A stretch of DNA of 9,083 bases. Origin: an uncultured Planctomycetaceae bacterium (GTDB lineage: Bacteria > Planctomycetota > Planctomycetia > Pirellulales > UBA1268). The notes below the pieces were generated by a model that did not search any database, was not told the origin of the DNA, and was given only the letters and a program-made list of their open reading frames with translations. Both the position numbers and the translations under genes were made by a program. Positions within the stretch are counted from its first letter, which is position 1. The number at the start of each line of letters is the position of its first letter. Positions 7,221 to 9,083 of the stretch are shown here, piece by piece. The stretch covers positions 1-9,083 of the forward strand of contig CAISKG010000067.1 of NCBI GenBank assembly GCA_903885855.1. Reading direction: 5' to 3'.

Positions 7221-8651
7221 CGCGGCGGCGGCGCGGGCGGCCTCGACGTCGCGACGCACGGCCGTGACGATCCGCTCCTCGCAGTCGTCGCGGAAGGGGC
7301 CGGGGAGCGACTGATAGATCACCGCCTCGGTTCCCTCGTAGCCCCCTTCGGCGAGGACGCGCTTCGTGGGCACGTAGGCGTGGACGAGGTTCGAGTAGCC
7401 GGCCACCCAGACCGCGCCCCCTTCGGTGGCGAGCTCGCGCTTGAGCCGCAGGGCGTAGTCGGCCATCGGTTCGCCCCCGAGGGCCACGAGCGTCAGGGCG
7501 GCGCCGAACTGCACGACATGGACGGGCAGCGGATAGTCGGGGGGACGGTCGCCGGGGGCGGGCCAGGCGTCGAGGACATAGCGCGCGTGGCGCGCCACGA
7601 AGCCGTCGGGGGAGGCCGCCCGGGCCTCGAGCACGGCGCGCGGCGGGAGATCGGCGAAGGCAAGCGCGCAGGGCCGCTGGCTCGCCTCGAGCCGGGCCGG
7701 CAGCGGCAGCGGCGCCTGCTCCAGCGCCGCTTCCACCGCGGCGGCGAGCGCCTTGCCGTTGGCGAGCGCGTCGGCCTCGTCGCGGCGCGGGGCGGGATCC
7801 TGATCGCCGCCGCAGCCGGCGAGGAACAAGGCCACGCTCCCCGGATGATCGCGCTCGAGCTGGTCCATCGCGATGCCGGGATAGTCGCCGTGCAGCGTCC
7901 GCGTCGGCCCCAGCGCCGTGGCGTGGCAGGCGTAGCCGAAGAGGACGGCCCGGAGCGTGCCGTCGGCCGCCAGGATCCGCAGCACCGGCACGTCGTGGTC
8001 GACCGGGCCGTCGGGGTTGGGGGCGAGGCGCATCCCCTCCGGGGTCGGCAGGCGGCGATTCATGGCGAAGCCGCAGCGTGAGGCGGAGAAGCCGAGCAGG
8101 GCCGGTGCGCGGCCGGCGAGCGCCTGCCGGATGGCGTCGTCGATGCGCTCCACGAGCCATTCGACGTAGGCCTCGGCGCGGCGCCCCCACACCGGGTCGA
8201 TCCCCCAGTCGGCGATCGTGCGGCTGGAGACCATCGGCCCGCCGTGGGTGTGGGAGACGTTCACGAGCAACTCGTGGGGCGCGAGTCCGTGCCGGTCGGC
8301 CGCCATCGCGGCGATCCGGTCGCGCAGCGATGCGGGGATCTCGATGAGGTCGAGCGTCACCACGACCAGCCGCCGGCCGCGCGCGTCGCCGAGCACCAGC
8401 GCCCTGGCGTGGAGCCCGCCGTGGACGCCCTCCGAGGGCCCCGTCCGCGCCGCGTAGCCCGCCATCCACACCGGCTCCTCGGGCGCGATCGACACCCGCG
8501 CCGCCCCGGCCTGCCATCCCTCCGCGGCGACGCCGGCGGTGCCCGCCAGGGCGGCGGCGACGATCGCCATGCAGACGCCGCACCGCGCGCCGGCACGGCG
8601 CCGTCGGAGGGGGCTCCCTGCCGCATTCCGCGCGACGCCTTCCGCAGCCAT
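7215..8651 (-). CDS. Neutral/alkaline ceramidase-family metallohydrolase lacking the canonical catalytic serine
   Basis: 478 residues. ATG 8651 gives an Arg-rich n-region (RRRRAGAR, 16-23) and a hydrophobic core with likely cleavage after Ala43, so export is predicted. The Shine-Dalgarno is weak, and ATG 8570 is an alternative start giving a shorter signal. The body matches the N-terminal catalytic domain of non-lysosomal neutral/alkaline ceramidase (PF04734). Predicted zinc ligands are His136 (or 134) in 'SHTHGGP', His243 in 'GYACHATALG', Glu394 in 'LGGEPMADY' and Tyr419 in 'AGYSNL'; 'GDYPG' and 'YVPTKRVLAEGGYEG' are also family motifs. True ceramidases (~650-750 residues) carry GDVSPN with a catalytic Ser; here it reads G-D283-Q-D-P, so Ser is replaced by Asp285. 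The C-terminal domain of long ceramidases is absent. It is probably a hydrolase on another amide or ester; the substrate is unknown. It lies 172 bp upstream of the DUF1559 gene on the same strand. Confidence 0.88.
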   Translation of the reverse strand: MAAEGVARNAAGSPLRRRRAGARCGVCMAIVAAALAGTAGVAAEGWQAGAARVSIAPEEPVWMAGYAARTGPSEGVHGGLHARALVLGDARGRRLVVVTLDLIEIPASLRDRIAAMAADRHGLAPHELLVNVSHTHGGPMVSSRTIADWGIDPVWGRRAEAYVEWLVERIDDAIRQALAGRAPALLGFSASRCGFAMNRRLPTPEGMRLAPNPDGPVDHDVPVLRILAADGTLRAVLFGYACHATALGPTRTLHGDYPGIAMDQLERDHPGSVALFLAGCGGDQDPAPRRDEADALANGKALAAAVEAALEQAPLPLPARLEASQRPCALAFADLPPRAVLEARAASPDGFVARHARYVLDAWPAPGDRPPDYPLPVHVVQFGAALTLVALGGEPMADYALRLKRELATEGGAVWVAGYSNLVHAYVPTKRVLAEGGYEGTEAVIYQSLPGPFRDDCEERIVTAVRRDVEAARAAAAP

Positions 8652-8757
8652 CTCGTCGTCCGACGCCTGGACGTCGGTCCGCGTGTCGTGGACCCGCACG
8701 AGCGATCCCGGGGCATCGATCCGCCGGGGGGGTGGGCCGAGCCATCCTCGTGCGCCG

Positions 8758-8771
8758 GTGATCGGGATCAC
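8758..8771. promoter_or_regulatory. Perfect inverted repeat, candidate operator
   Basis: GTGATC-GG-GATCAC is a perfect 6+2+6 palindrome. It sits in the gap between the divergent ceramidase-like and zinc-ribbon genes, about 10 bp from the -10-like palindrome at 8780-8789. For a minus-strand transcript it would lie at or just past the start site, where a repressor would act. The regulator is unknown and the site could be a chance palindrome. Confidence 0.4.
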
Positions 8772-8779
8772 TGCGCGCG

Positions 8780-8808
8780 GAGTATACTCGCCGCAGGTGA
8801 CATGTCGG
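8780..8808 (-). promoter_or_regulatory. Candidate promoter for the ceramidase-like gene, with symmetric -10 element
   Basis: GAGTATACTC (8780-8789) is a perfect palindrome and an AT-rich island in very GC-rich DNA. Read on the minus strand it gives -10 TATACT (8786-8781, 5/6 to TATAAT). CCGACA (8808-8803, 4/6 to TTGACA) lies 16 bp upstream. The transcript would start near 8774 and have a leader of about 120 nt. Being symmetric, the same element also gives TATACT on the plus strand (8783-8788) toward the zinc-ribbon gene, but no good -35 precedes it there. Planctomycete promoter consensus is poorly known, so this is tentative. Confidence 0.4.
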
Positions 8809-8822
8809 GAGATCTCGTTGCC

Positions 8823-9083
8823 ATGGCCATCGCAGTCGCGTGCCCGACGTGTGCCTGGAGTGGCAAGGCCAAGGATCATCTGGCCGGAAAGCGGGTGAAG
8901 TGCCCGAAGTGCGGCGCGTCGATGGAGGTGGCCGCGCTGCCCCCGCCGGACGCCATCGCTTCGGCGCCGATCGACGCGGGCCCCGCCATCACGCCGAGAG
9001 CGCCCGCCGCCACGCAGTCCCGGGCGCCCGCCGCCACGCCGTCCCGTGCGCCCGCCGTCACGCCGAGAGCGCCCGCCGCCACG
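8823..9083 (+). CDS. Zinc-ribbon protein with Thr/Pro/Arg/Ala repeat tail, 5' part (runs off window)
   Basis: 87 codons are visible and the frame is still open at the window edge. ATG 8823 gives 'MAIAVACPTC', the usual beginning of planctomycete zinc-ribbon proteins. GGGAG at 8807-8811 lies 11 nt upstream. The in-frame ATG at 8802 would add seven residues and has a poorly spaced AGGTG. Two CxxC knuckles, Cys7/Cys10 and Cys27/Cys30, are separated by 'KDHLAGKRVK', an MJ0042-like zinc-ribbon pattern in which four cysteines bind one zinc ion. After about residue 36 the sequence becomes a low-complexity linker and, from residue 57, a tandem peptide repeat. Such ribbons often stand at the N-terminus of larger planctomycete proteins, so the main domain is probably beyond the window. 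There is no signal peptide, so a cytoplasmic N-terminus is expected. Confidence 0.75.
   Translation, partial: MAIAVACPTCAWSGKAKDHLAGKRVKCPKCGASMEVAALPPPDAIASAPIDAGPAITPRAPAATQSRAPAATPSRAPAVTPRAPAAT
8991..9083 (+). repeat. 21/24-bp in-frame tandem repeat encoding T-P-(S)-R-A-P-A-A units
   Basis: Four units follow one another: 8991-9011 (21 bp, TPRAPAA), 9012-9035 (24 bp, TQSRAPAA), 9036-9059 (24 bp, TPSRAPAV) and 9060-9080 (21 bp, TPRAPAA). The array continues past the window edge with ACG. Units 1 and 4 are identical in DNA, suggesting recent expansion or homogenisation. The product would be a flexible, basic Pro/Ala-rich linker. Confidence 0.85.

Noticed and set aside
4604..7267. 887-codon open frame on the plus strand opposite the DUF1559 gene
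   Set aside because: It is an Arg/Glu/His/Gly-rich shadow frame without motifs. The minus-strand gene has a strong Shine-Dalgarno and family signatures. The identical length to the other antisense frame is a coincidence.
8652..8879. Longer N-terminus of the ceramidase-like gene starting at 8879
   Set aside because: It would run through the candidate promoter and palindromes and overlap the divergent zinc-ribbon gene; no signal or domain occurs in the extension.
8876..9082. Minus-strand frame encoding Gly/Ala/Val repeats at the window end
   Set aside because: It is the reverse complement of the tandem repeat in the zinc-ribbon gene and covers its cysteine codons; it has no independent support.

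Overview
The window is very GC-rich protein-coding DNA. Its gene families point to a member of the Planctomycetota, probably Pirellulales-like: a paired PSCyt1-DUF1549-DUF1553 / DUF1501 locus, a DUF1559 protein, a short ceramidase-family hydrolase, an OprO/OprP-type porin and a small 'CPxC...AGKxxKCPKCG' zinc ribbon. These families are strongly expanded in planctomycetes and seldom occur together elsewhere. The assignment rests on recognised protein motifs only, because the window has no rRNA or other phylogenetic marker.

Layout, left to right: (1) the 3' end of a phosphate-selective-porin-like outer-membrane barrel gene (+, 2-637); (2) a 182-bp gap with one GC hairpin; (3) a two-gene, translationally overlapping operon (+) of a secreted c-type-cytochrome protein PSCyt1/DUF1549/DUF1553 (820-3177) and a Tat-exported DUF1501 protein (3167-4561); (4) a 33-bp convergent gap with a possible bidirectional terminator stem; (5) a large membrane-anchored DUF1559 protein (-, 4595-7042) with an unusual ~590-residue N-terminal extension; (6) a neutral/alkaline-ceramidase-family metallohydrolase (-, 7215-8651); (7) a 171-bp divergent promoter region with two palindromes; (8) the 5' end of a zinc-ribbon protein (+, 8823 to the window edge) that runs into a Thr/Pro/Arg/Ala tandem repeat.

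Functionally, four of the six genes encode predicted exported or membrane-anchored proteins, and the porin fragment is outer-membrane. The cytochrome/DUF1501 pair is a characteristic planctomycete module of unsettled biochemical role. The ceramidase-like protein keeps its predicted zinc ligands but lacks the serine used by true neutral ceramidases. No tRNA, rRNA, CRISPR array, transposase, integrase or attachment site was recognised. I see no clear new multi-gene system. The most unusual points are the ceramidase active-site substitution, the internally duplicated DUF1559 fusion and the palindromic divergent promoter. Gaps between genes are all under 200 bp.
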